Shown here piece by piece: positions 1 through 7,069 of a stretch of 10,146 nt of DNA. The notes below the pieces were generated by a model. The model was not told where the DNA came from, made no database searches, and saw only the letters and a list, made by a program, of their open reading frames with translations. A program made the translations under genes and the position numbers. The DNA comes from an uncultured Eubacteriales bacterium (GTDB lineage Bacteria > Bacillota > Clostridia > Oscillospirales > Acutalibacteraceae): contig CAKSRC010000040.1 in assembly GCA_934486915.1 (NCBI GenBank), forward strand, positions 1 through 10,146, in the 5' to 3' direction. How positions within the stretch are numbered: the stretch's first letter is position 1; every line of letters begins with the position of its first letter.

Positions 1-62
1 AGTTATTGCTATTATTTCCATTTGATTACCCCTTCCCCAAAGACTCAATGATGAAGATTATT

Positions 63-134
63 TTGGTGCTATTGGTGTTATTAGTGCTATTGGTGCTTTT
101 GGTGCTTTTGGTGTTATTGATGCTATTGGTGTTA
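63..134. repeat. 9-bp tandem repeat, eight units
   Basis: Eight consecutive 9-bp units fit the consensus TTGGTGYTW: TTGGTGCTA, TTGGTGTTA, TTAGTGCTA, TTGGTGCTT (twice), TTGGTGTTA, TTGATGCTA, TTGGTGTTA. A decayed ninth unit follows at 135-143. The first bases of the window (GTTATT GCTATT) resemble unit fragments, so the array may once have extended further left. One plus-strand frame reads as Leu-Val-Leu repeats and another as Gly-Ala-Ile/Gly-Val-Ile repeats. Neither has a credible start with a ribosome binding site, and the Gly frame is closed by a TGA at 23-25. I treat the array as a non-coding minisatellite or the relic of a low-complexity coding repeat. Confidence 0.85.
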
Positions 135-175
135 TTTATATTATCACATATATTGGTAGTTTTCAATTATATTTT

Positions 176-360
176 GCGGCGCCCGGCGGCAAGACGCACC
201 CCAAGGTTGATGGGAGATTAAAGATGCCACCGCCTGCGCTAGGCGTATATATGTGTACCAATTTACCTAGTGTTTACCTAACGGTGGGGGCAGATGCAAT
301 CCCGGTTGTGAAATAGATTAAAGACCTAGTTAATCGGCTTACGATTAACCAGGCCCCGCA
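176..360 (+). ncRNA. candidate structured non-coding RNA
   Basis: This block is clearly GC-richer than its surroundings and is not convincingly coding. Visible helices are: 185-189 (GGCGG) with 230-234 (CCGCC); 237-243 with 266-272 (7 pairs, one G-U); 284-289 with 354-359 (6 pairs, one U-G); and a hairpin 325-336/342-353 (11 of 12 pairs, loop GCTTA) that abuts the preceding helix and could stack on it. Two copies of AGATTAAAGA (215-224, 315-324) sit as purine-rich unpaired segments. G-U pairs in two helices favour the plus strand. The A-C mismatch at 328/350 would pair on the minus strand, so orientation is not certain. The operon promoter lies downstream, so this is not the leader of the polysaccharide genes. 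The family is not recognised; the clostridial raiA-motif RNA is one candidate I cannot verify. Confidence 0.45.
325..353. other. strong stem-loop within the candidate RNA
   Basis: Positions 325-336 pair with 342-353 through 11 Watson-Crick pairs and one A-C mismatch (328/350), closing a five-base loop GCTTA. No run of T follows (the next bases are CCCCGC), so it is not an intrinsic terminator. It is the most stable local structure in the 5' region. Confidence 0.8.
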
Positions 361-390
361 TATCACCCGAATATCATAAATTTTACGCCT

Positions 391-412
391 ATATCTTGGG
401 AAGGATATTTAT
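391..412 (+). terminator. possible weak terminator after the structured RNA
   Basis: Positions 391-397 (ATATCTT) can pair with 402-408 (AGGATAT), with one T-G pair, around a GGGA loop. The downstream bases are T-rich (TTTATTAT). The stem is AT-rich and the T tract is broken, so any termination would be weak. An alternative longer fold pairs ATATC at 360-364 with GATAT at 404-408 and CCC at 366-368 with GGG at 398-400. If functional, it would separate the upstream RNA from the operon promoter at 445. Confidence 0.25.
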
Positions 413-444
413 TATACTGCAATTTAAATCGTAGCGGTTAAAAC

Positions 445-473
445 TTGACATTACATATGATTTTTTGTACAAT
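445..473 (+). promoter_or_regulatory. sigma-A promoter of the polysaccharide operon
   Basis: TTGACA (445-450) and TACAAT (468-473) are separated by exactly 17 bases. This is a consensus -35 box and a five-of-six -10 box, so a strong housekeeping promoter is expected, with transcription starting near 480. It lies about 40 bases before the chosen start of the first gene. A longer reading frame beginning at 465 would start inside the -10 region, which rules that start out. Confidence 0.85.
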
Positions 474-518
474 AGCTATGTTTATTTGCAATTTTTATTA
501 TTACGGTGGTGTGATTTT

Positions 519-1226
519 TTGTCTATAAACAAAAAGATTCATTATGTTTGGGTAGGGAATGCTGAAAAATCTCCTGATATTAAAAGATGTATGGATACAT
601 GGAAAACCCATCTAAAAGACTATGAGTTTATTGAATGGAATGAAAAAAACTTCGATATAAACTCGAATAAGTTCGTAAAACAAGCATACGAGCAAAAAAA
701 GTGGGCTTATGTTAGTGACTACATTAGAGCCTATGCTATATATAACTATGGAGGGATATATCTCGATACAGATGTCTTGGTCTTAGATGATTTGTCTCAA
801 TTCTTAGATTATAAGGCGTTTGTTGGGTTTGAAAATAGCGTTTATCCTTTTACTGCTGTTTTTGGAGCTGAAAAGGGTCATCCATTTGCAAAAGATATGT
901 TAGACTACTATAACGACATTAGCTTTGAGTTCGATAAGAATGATCAATTGGCAAAGGTTAACACAAAAACTGTTTCGGATATACTAATAAATAAATATAA
1001 TTGTGCTGTAAATAATAAGTTTCAGGTGCTTGACACAGGAATAGCAGTTTACCCTGACTATGTCTTATGTAATCCATCTAATGATTCATCTACTATCCAT
1101 ATTTTTACGGGTACATGGATGGATGGAAATTCGCCCCTAAAGAAGCGCATTGTTAAATTTTTAAAATTAAGACTTACTTCAAAAAAACGGGCGCACCTTT
1201 ATTCTAAGATTATGGGGAATCATTAA
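519..1226 (+). CDS. GT32 capsular-type glycosyltransferase
   Basis: This is a probable sugar transferase of the GT32 family (Gly_transf_sug, the DXD fold shared with capsule and Och1-like enzymes). It would add a sugar to a lipid-linked intermediate at the inner face of the membrane. From the TTG at 519 it has 235 residues beginning SINKKIHYVWVG, the usual start of this family. The stretch SDYIRAYAIYNYGGIYLDTD carries the DXD metal and nucleotide-sugar motif at residues 83-85. The TTG follows GGTGG (505-509) by nine bases. The frame is open back to a TTG at 465, but that lies within the promoter and would add a non-family segment. It is the first gene of the operon and its stop abuts the next start with no gap. 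Donor and acceptor cannot be told from sequence. Confidence 0.88.
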   Translation: MSINKKIHYVWVGNAEKSPDIKRCMDTWKTHLKDYEFIEWNEKNFDINSNKFVKQAYEQKKWAYVSDYIRAYAIYNYGGIYLDTDVLVLDDLSQFLDYKAFVGFENSVYPFTAVFGAEKGHPFAKDMLDYYNDISFEFDKNDQLAKVNTKTVSDILINKYNCAVNNKFQVLDTGIAVYPDYVLCNPSNDSSTIHIFTGTWMDGNSPLKKRIVKFLKLRLTSKKRAHLYSKIMGNH

Positions 1227-2363
1227 GTGAAAAAAATAGTCTTTTTAGTTTTACATTTGGGATATGGCGGAGTAGAAAGAGCTATTGTATCTCAAGCAAA
1301 TCTTTTATGCAAAAAATATACAGTAGAAATTATAAGTACATATAAGATACGTGAAAAACCCGCATTCCTATTGGATGACAAAGTTAAAGTTAAATATTTG
1401 ATTCCTGATAAAAAACCCAATAAAGATAAGGTAAGAGGAGCTTTAAAGTCATTTAATCTTCTCGCACTGTTTAGAGAGTCTTTTAAAAGTTTAGAAATAC
1501 TTTATTTAAGACGAAAAACAATGATAAATGAAATTAAAAATATACACGCAGATTATATTATATCTTCTCGTATTCTATACAACAGATGGTTGTCTAAATA
1601 TAAAAGATCCGGAACTATAACCATCGCTCAGGAACATAGCCATCATCATAATAATGAAAGATACATAAAAAAATTATTACGTTCGCTAAACGGAATCGAC
1701 TTTTTTATGCCCGTATCTAAAAAGCTTTACGAATTTTATGCTGAAAGAATTAAGTCCGGTACAAAATGTATTTATATACCCCATTTTCTAGATGATATCC
1801 CGAATATATGTTCTGAGCTTAATAAATTCAATATTATTTCAATTGGTCGTCTTTCCCCGGAAAAAGGAATGTTAGACTTAATTGATGTATTTCATGAGGT
1901 TTTGAAAACACATAGTAATTGGATGTTAAACATAGTTGGAGACGGTGTCCAACGACATGAAATTGAGGGAAAAATTAAACGATTAAAAATACAGGACAAT
2001 GTTATATTGCATGGGTTTAAGAGTCGAGATGACATAAATTCCTTGTTGCTTAATTCGTCTATATATGTCATGACATCGTATGAGGAGTCCTTCGGTCTTG
2101 TTTTGATAGAAGCACAATCTTACGGATTGCCATGTATAGCATTTGATAGTGCAGAAGGTGCATCTGAAATCATAACTAATGGTTTAGATGGATATCTAAT
2201 AGCAAACAGAGATAAAAATGAGATGGTATTTAAAATAAATAATCTTATTGATAATGAAAATATCAGAAAAAAATTAGGGAAACAAGCTAAACTTAACTCC
2301 TTTAAGTTTTCCATTGAAAAGATAGAAACAAAATGGGATGAGTTTTTGAATAATATGAATTAA
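1227..2363 (+). CDS. GT4 family glycosyltransferase
   Basis: This is a retaining GT-B glycosyltransferase of family GT4 with 378 residues, a normal length. The N-terminal domain opens with KKIVFLVLHLGYGGVERAI, with the glycine-rich loop seen in this family. The C-terminal donor domain starts near residue 200 with SIGRLSPEKG (205-214). It carries the E-x7-E signature at E287 and E295 (EESFGLVLIE), followed by the conserved GASEII and DGYLI segments. It starts with GTG immediately after the previous stop; GGGGA at 1214-1218 is eight bases upstream and inside the preceding gene, which suggests translational coupling. It is cytoplasmic or membrane-peripheral, probably adding one sugar of the repeat unit. 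The substrate is unknown. Confidence 0.9.
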   Translation: MKKIVFLVLHLGYGGVERAIVSQANLLCKKYTVEIISTYKIREKPAFLLDDKVKVKYLIPDKKPNKDKVRGALKSFNLLALFRESFKSLEILYLRRKTMINEIKNIHADYIISSRILYNRWLSKYKRSGTITIAQEHSHHHNNERYIKKLLRSLNGIDFFMPVSKKLYEFYAERIKSGTKCIYIPHFLDDIPNICSELNKFNIISIGRLSPEKGMLDLIDVFHEVLKTHSNWMLNIVGDGVQRHEIEGKIKRLKIQDNVILHGFKSRDDINSLLLNSSIYVMTSYEESFGLVLIEAQSYGLPCIAFDSAEGASEIITNGLDGYLIANRDKNEMVFKINNLIDNENIRKKLGKQAKLNSFKFSIEKIETKWDEFLNNMN

Positions 2364-2393
2364 TTTTGATTTCAGTAAAGAGGGAAGATGTAG

Positions 2394-3119
2394 TTGTTAC
2401 GTTACTTTAAGAAAATATATAGTGGGACTAAAGATAGTTTTTATAAGTTTATGGAAACTTCTCTTATTACAAACAAAAAAATGTTTGTAATAACTGCTAA
2501 TCCTGAAACATTTATGCTCGGATTAAAGAATCAGGATATGGACAAAGCCTTAACAAATGATGAAGCAATAATAGTTCCAGATGGAATTGGCGTGCTAAAA
2601 GCAGTACAACGAATGGGAAATGATATTCATGAAAGAATTACTGGTGTAGATATTGCGGAATATCTTTTGAAGTACGGAAATACACACAATAAAAGAATAT
2701 ACATATATGGATGTACTCAAGAAGTCTTGGATTTATTATCAAAAAAATTAGCATCTACTTATCCCAATTTGAATGTGGTTGGTATAAAAAATGGTTATGA
2801 TAACGATGAAAAGGATGTTTTTGAAGATATAAAATATCAAAGTCCCGATATTATCCTTATTGCATTAGGAATTCCAAAACAAGAAATATTAATACAAAAA
2901 TATTATCGTACATTCGATAAAGGTATTTTTATAGGAATCGGCGGGGCCTTAGATGTTCTAAGTGGATATAAAAAAAGGGCCCCTAAAATTTTTATTAAGC
3001 TAAATTTAGAGTGGCTATATAGAATAGCTAAAGAACCTTGCAGGATTAAACGATTTTTGAAAAATAATGTTACTTTTGTTAAAACTGTGAAAAATATAAT
3101 TAAAAACATGGAGAATTGA
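2394..3119 (+). CDS. tagA: WecG/TagA/CpsF family N-acetylmannosaminyltransferase
   Basis: This is a member of the GT26 family. Its best-studied Gram-positive member, TagA, transfers ManNAc from UDP-ManNAc to GlcNAc-PP-undecaprenol, making the linkage disaccharide of wall teichoic acid. The protein has 241 residues, the usual size. Family motifs occur in order: TANPE (34-38), PDGIGV with the probable catalytic Asp63 (62-67), RITGVD (81-86), GIPKQE (159-164), GIGGALDVLSGYKKRAP (181-197) and EWLYR (206-210). The basic C-terminal tail is like the membrane-contacting appendage of TagA. TTG is the only sensible start: AAAGAGGG (2377-2384) is nine bases upstream, and an ATG at 2388 meets a stop at once. 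The adjacent mnaA-like gene makes the matching donor, which supports ManNAc over other amino sugars. Confidence 0.88.
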   Translation: MLRYFKKIYSGTKDSFYKFMETSLITNKKMFVITANPETFMLGLKNQDMDKALTNDEAIIVPDGIGVLKAVQRMGNDIHERITGVDIAEYLLKYGNTHNKRIYIYGCTQEVLDLLSKKLASTYPNLNVVGIKNGYDNDEKDVFEDIKYQSPDIILIALGIPKQEILIQKYYRTFDKGIFIGIGGALDVLSGYKKRAPKIFIKLNLEWLYRIAKEPCRIKRFLKNNVTFVKTVKNIIKNMEN

Positions 3120-3124
3120 TATTT

Positions 3125-4231
3125 ATGCCAATAAAAGTAATGACGGTTTTTGGAACAAGACCGGAAACAATAAAAATGGCTCCTTTAGTCAAAGAGCTAG
3201 AATCAAGAAGTGAAATAGAATCAATAGTGTGTGTTACAGCTCAGCACAGACAAATGCTGGACCAAGTATTAGAAGCCTTTAAAATAAAACCGGATTATGA
3301 TCTCGATATAATGCAACAAGGACAAACACTTTCAGATATTACATCGAAGTGTTTAAAGGGGCTCGAAGAAATCATAGATAAAGTTAAACCTCATATAGTA
3401 CTTGTCCACGGCGATACAACTACCACTTTTGCTGGAGCCTTAGCTGCATTTTATAAGCAGGTTCCGATTGGTCATGTAGAGGCCGGTCTTAGAACTTATA
3501 ATAAGTACTCTCCGTTTCCGGAAGAAATAAACAGGCAATTTGTAGGACTGGTTTCTGACATGAATTTTACTCCAACAGAAAAAAGTAAACAAAACCTTTT
3601 ATCAGAAGGGAAAAACCCGGAAACTATATTTGTTACGGGAAATACAGCTATAGATGCATTAAAAATAACAGTTAGAGAAGACTATCAAGATGAAATTATA
3701 CAATGGGTTGGAACAGATAAAATGATATTACTTACAGCTCATAGACGTGAAAATTGGGGACAACCCATGGAAAACATGTTTAAGGCTATAAGGACAATTG
3801 TTCAAAGGCATAATGATATAAAAGTTGTTTATCCTGTACACCTCAATCCACTTGTAAAAGCTACTGCCGATAAAATTTTTAAAGACTGTGATAGAGTTAA
3901 GTTAATTCCTCCACTAGATGTTATCAGTTTCCATAATCTATTAAATAAATCATATATCATATTGACCGACAGCGGAGGAATTCAAGAAGAAGCACCTTCT
4001 TTAGGAAAACCTGTGGTGGTTCTTAGAGATACTACAGAAAGACCGGAAGGAATAGAAGCCGGAACTTTGGTATTAGCCGGAACTGATGAAACAAACATTT
4101 GCAATATAATTGAAGAACTAATAGTAGATAAATTTAAGTACGAACAAATGAGTAAAGCTTCCAACCCATATGGAGATGGCTTTGCAAGTAAAAAAATAGT
4201 AGACGCAATATTAGCCAAGTTCAATTCATAG
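3125..4231 (+). CDS. mnaA: UDP-N-acetylglucosamine 2-epimerase (non-hydrolysing)
   Basis: This enzyme interconverts UDP-GlcNAc and UDP-ManNAc and feeds the upstream TagA-like transferase. The 368-residue protein matches the family length. It begins IKVMTVFGTRPETIKMAPL and contains HGDTTTTFAG (95-104), HVEAGLRT (117-124) with the catalytic-type acid, PFPEEINR (130-137), TAHRREN (204-210) and DSGGIQEEA (282-290). The last is followed by the conserved RDTTERPEG segment. The ATG at 3125 is chosen: GGAG (3110-3113) lies 11 bases before it, whereas an in-frame TTG at 3116 is only two bases from that site and overlaps the tagA stop. The gap to tagA is five bases, so the two are very likely co-translated. 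Confidence 0.95.
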   Translation: MPIKVMTVFGTRPETIKMAPLVKELESRSEIESIVCVTAQHRQMLDQVLEAFKIKPDYDLDIMQQGQTLSDITSKCLKGLEEIIDKVKPHIVLVHGDTTTTFAGALAAFYKQVPIGHVEAGLRTYNKYSPFPEEINRQFVGLVSDMNFTPTEKSKQNLLSEGKNPETIFVTGNTAIDALKITVREDYQDEIIQWVGTDKMILLTAHRRENWGQPMENMFKAIRTIVQRHNDIKVVYPVHLNPLVKATADKIFKDCDRVKLIPPLDVISFHNLLNKSYIILTDSGGIQEEAPSLGKPVVVLRDTTERPEGIEAGTLVLAGTDETNICNIIEELIVDKFKYEQMSKASNPYGDGFASKKIVDAILAKFNS

Positions 4232-4260
4232 ATTTCTATGCAGAGGAGAAATAATAATTT

Positions 4261-5910
4261 ATGATTAATATAGAAATTTCTAAATGCAAAAGTTTAAAGT
4301 ATTGGTTTATTGCTTTTATTTTAATTCAGCCGTTACTTGATACACATTATCTGTTCACAGAAGAAGTTGTGTCTAAGTTTTTAATATCACCTTCAACCCT
4401 AGTCAGGATTGCGGCTATCTTAATATTTTCAATTTTGGTGCTATATAAGCAAAATTGGAAGAAGAAATATTATGTTTTGGTTGGATATATATTGGCAATA
4501 TGTCTGTATACTGTTATTCACATAGTAAATGGGCTTTCTTTTCACTCTTTGGTTCCGGGTGATTTTAATTTTTCGGCCCTTAATGAAATCTTTTATATTA
4601 TACGTCTTATACTGCCAATGCTATGTATATTTATAGTCTACAATCTAGATATAGGTAGGGATGAGTTTAGATTTACGATATTAAGTCTTGTTATTATCAT
4701 ATCCGGGCTTATAGTAGTTACAAATATCTTTAAAATCTCTATGGATTCATACGCAAATCAGACCATATCAGATAATATTTTTTCTTGGTTTACAAACGGA
4801 TATAAAAATTATGGGTTTTATGGATTAGCTTCAAAAGCATTTTTTAATTTTGCTAATCAAATAGCGGCTATACTCTGCATGCTACTTCCATTATGTATTT
4901 ACTTTTTTATACAAAAAATAGACATAATGAGTTCATTAGCTTTGTTTTTACAACCAATATCTATGCTTATGCTTGGAACCAAGGTCTCAACCTATGGAAG
5001 TTTATTGATAATCGTTTATATGATTGTGGCTTACTGTTTTTTTGTTTTTGTAAAAAAGGAACTCAAATTTAAATTAAAAACACTAATATCAATTTTTTCT
5101 GTTTTGCTTTTAGTACTGGTAATTTTTCCGAAATCGCCAGCTCTTTACAGACAACAAATTGCAAACAATACCGCAAAAGCGAACAAAGGTACCATGCCAA
5201 CTTCAATATACAGATTATCTGAAAATGCAATTTCAAATTGTAATATTGAATTTTCTTCGGCATTGTCTGTACAGGATTGCGCTAATGGTAACACAGAAAC
5301 ACCTAAGATAAAAAACATAGCAGATTCTATGGATCAAAATAACAAGATCAAATTTATAGAGAATAATTATGAACGTTTAAAAATAAATAAACGTTTTATC
5401 ACAAAAAGCTATCCATACCAATATGACCCGGACTTTTGGTATGAAATATTACATGAACCTATTGAAAAAAGGTTGAATTATAGATACTTAGAAACGTCTA
5501 TGATAAAAAGAGTAAAAGAAATAAATAATAACAGCTTAGATACTTGGTTTGGAATAGGATTTAGTCGAGTAAGTAATATATATAACATAGAACGCGATTT
5601 TGTAAACCAGTATTATAGTATGGGCTTAATGGGTGTGTTATTATTTTTATTTCCTTTTGTTTTAATAGTATTATGGGGAATTTATCAATGCTTGAGATAC
5701 TATAAGGAAAAATTTAATATTTTTAATTTTAGCTGTATATCATCTATCCTATTAGTGTTAGGAGCATCCTACTTTTCGGGAAATAGTTTAGATGCCCTAA
5801 CTGTAACAATTATTTTAGCCTTCATCTGCGGAATAATAATTAAATTTAATACTAAAGTTGGAAGTGATTTTAACAATGAAAAAGATATCGATTATAATGC
5901 CAACTTATAA
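4261..5910 (+). CDS. O-antigen ligase/polymerase-like membrane protein (Wzy)
   Basis: This is a 549-residue polytopic membrane protein resembling the O-antigen ligase/Wzy polymerase superfamily. Such proteins polymerise lipid-linked repeat units or transfer finished glycan on the outer face of the membrane. The N-terminal half (about 12-290) is a series of hydrophobic segments, including IQPLLD near residue 22, a motif I associate with Gram-positive members. A large hydrophilic region at about 291-452 should be extracytoplasmic. It ends with WFGIGFSRV and an ERDFVNQYYSMGLMG segment, the usual pattern before the last helices. Two C-terminal helices follow. AGAGGAG (4242-4248) is 12 bases before ATG. 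Its last 35 bases overlap the next gene. Polymerase versus ligase cannot be decided from sequence; polymerase fits the neighbouring Wzx better. Confidence 0.78.
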   Translation: MINIEISKCKSLKYWFIAFILIQPLLDTHYLFTEEVVSKFLISPSTLVRIAAILIFSILVLYKQNWKKKYYVLVGYILAICLYTVIHIVNGLSFHSLVPGDFNFSALNEIFYIIRLILPMLCIFIVYNLDIGRDEFRFTILSLVIIISGLIVVTNIFKISMDSYANQTISDNIFSWFTNGYKNYGFYGLASKAFFNFANQIAAILCMLLPLCIYFFIQKIDIMSSLALFLQPISMLMLGTKVSTYGSLLIIVYMIVAYCFFVFVKKELKFKLKTLISIFSVLLLVLVIFPKSPALYRQQIANNTAKANKGTMPTSIYRLSENAISNCNIEFSSALSVQDCANGNTETPKIKNIADSMDQNNKIKFIENNYERLKINKRFITKSYPYQYDPDFWYEILHEPIEKRLNYRYLETSMIKRVKEINNNSLDTWFGIGFSRVSNIYNIERDFVNQYYSMGLMGVLLFLFPFVLIVLWGIYQCLRYYKEKFNIFNFSCISSILLVLGASYFSGNSLDALTVTIILAFICGIIIKFNTKVGSDFNNEKDIDYNANL

Positions 5911-7054
5911 TGATTCTGAAAGTATATGTGCCAGCATAGACTCACTAATAAATCAAACTTACCCCAATTGGGAACTTCTTATAGTCGATGACGGTTCAAC
6001 CGACAATACGTCAGATACAATTAAAAAATATAAAGAGGCTATGGGCTCAAAAAAGCAAATACAATATTACTATAAGGAAAACTCAGATCAGCTGAATTCT
6101 ATAAAATTTGTATTAGATAAAATAAGTGGTGATTATGTCTATATACTACACTCAGACGATTTATTGTATTCCAAAACATCATTAGAGGAATTTATTGAAT
6201 TTGAAAAATCACATCCGGGTTATGATGCCTATACCGGAAACTCAATGATTATTGATGTTAACGATAATGAAGTAAAATTATCAAAGGTAATGAAATATAA
6301 AAGAACGACTAATCGTTTAGCTTTGCTTTATTTATGGCTAGGAAGAAATCTTTATATAGATTTTGCGTTTTTTAATACTAATGTATTTTTAAAATCAATA
6401 AAGGAATCTTATTTGGATTGGAATATGCCATATTGGGTAGATCTTCATTCCTACCCTAATTTAATAAGTGTAAAAAACATGGATCATATTATGTTTAAAT
6501 ATAGAATTCACGAGTCAAATTATATAAATAACGATGTTGGAAAACTTAATGTCATTAATGGAGAGTTAAGAACCGCAACCAGATTAATGAGTTATTTTCA
6601 TATACCTTATTATAGATACCAATATTTATTATATAGAATTTTTAATAGATTAGGCTTAGCAGGCATGTTTGTCCCAATATATAAACAACAGCCACAAAGA
6701 GACAAGGCCAAAGTAATACAATTTATTATAGAAAAAAGATTCGGTGATACATATAAAAACAACTTATTCTTGTATGCTCTTGTGGAGTTTTATAAGAATC
6801 TTGATAGTCCTAAAGCTAATAGGACATTACAAATAAAAATCAAAGACGATGAAAAACTCTTTTTAGGTTCTGATGTTAAGGAGTTTAATCTTAGACTGCA
6901 AAAAGGTGAACTACCTGAAATATACTATTATTTATTAGATGAAATGAAAAATGGTTTTTCCGCTATATCATGTAAAAAAGAAGACTTATATAAAGTGGAA
7001 ACTATCACCAAGTTTCTCTGCATCTATCCACATATAAAGATTACTCAGATATAA
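5876..7054 (+). CDS. GT2 family glycosyltransferase with long C-terminal extension
   Basis: This is an inverting GT-A glycosyltransferase of family GT2. The 392-residue protein opens with KKISIIMPTYNDSES, then has LLIVDDGSTDNTSDTI (DDG at 38-40) and the metal-site motif HSDD at 92-95, where many relatives have a DSDD or DADD form. The catalytic domain probably ends near residue 240. The remaining 150 or so residues are soluble and I cannot assign them. ATG at 5876 is preceded by GGAAGTGA with suitable spacing, so I prefer it over the in-frame TTG at 5858, which would add six residues. It overlaps the preceding gene by 35 bases. It is expected at the cytoplasmic membrane face, adding a sugar to the lipid-linked unit. 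Confidence 0.9.
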   Translation: MKKISIIMPTYNDSESICASIDSLINQTYPNWELLIVDDGSTDNTSDTIKKYKEAMGSKKQIQYYYKENSDQLNSIKFVLDKISGDYVYILHSDDLLYSKTSLEEFIEFEKSHPGYDAYTGNSMIIDVNDNEVKLSKVMKYKRTTNRLALLYLWLGRNLYIDFAFFNTNVFLKSIKESYLDWNMPYWVDLHSYPNLISVKNMDHIMFKYRIHESNYINNDVGKLNVINGELRTATRLMSYFHIPYYRYQYLLYRIFNRLGLAGMFVPIYKQQPQRDKAKVIQFIIEKRFGDTYKNNLFLYALVEFYKNLDSPKANRTLQIKIKDDEKLFLGSDVKEFNLRLQKGELPEIYYYLLDEMKNGFSAISCKKEDLYKVETITKFLCIYPHIKITQI

Positions 7055-7069
7055 AGGATGTACTTATAA

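Noticed and set aside
63..134. CRISPR array
   Set aside because: The units are 9 bp and directly abut; there are no spacers.
138..166. Minus-strand promoter-like pair (TTGAAA, 17 bases, TAATAT)
   Set aside because: It would transcribe leftwards through the repeat to the window edge with no gene visible. AT-rich DNA gives such matches often.
6..221. 71-residue reading frame with Leu-Val-Leu repeats
   Set aside because: It is a by-product of the 9-bp repeat. There is no ribosome binding site before the TTG at 6 or the ATGs at 48 and 51, and its end runs into the structured GC-richer block.
26..316. Gly-X-Y-like frame through the same repeat (Gly-Ala-Ile, Gly-Val-Ile)
   Set aside because: It looks collagen-like, but a TGA at 23-25 closes it upstream, no start codon precedes the repeat, and Gly positions are already replaced by Ser and Asp in two units.
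381..389. TTTTACGCC, whose reverse complement recurs at 9972-9980
   Set aside because: A 9-bp match between two non-coding stretches of this size is within what chance gives.
478..528. 16-codon frame (MFICNFYY...) overlapping the first gene's start
   Set aside because: Its ATG is at or just before the expected transcription start and has no ribosome binding site, so a leader peptide is unlikely.
2120..2314. Minus-strand frames inside genes (here and at 2903-3109, 3982-4224, 5069-5263, 9702-9926)
   Set aside because: They are antisense shadows of well-supported genes and have no recognisable motifs of their own.
3116..3124. Upstream TTG start for the epimerase gene
   Set aside because: It overlaps the tagA stop and sits only two bases from the GGAG site. 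The ATG at 3125 has workable spacing and the family N terminus.
5858..5875. Upstream TTG start for the GT2 gene
   Set aside because: The ATG at 5876 has a better spaced ribosome binding site and gives the usual KKISIIMPTYN start.
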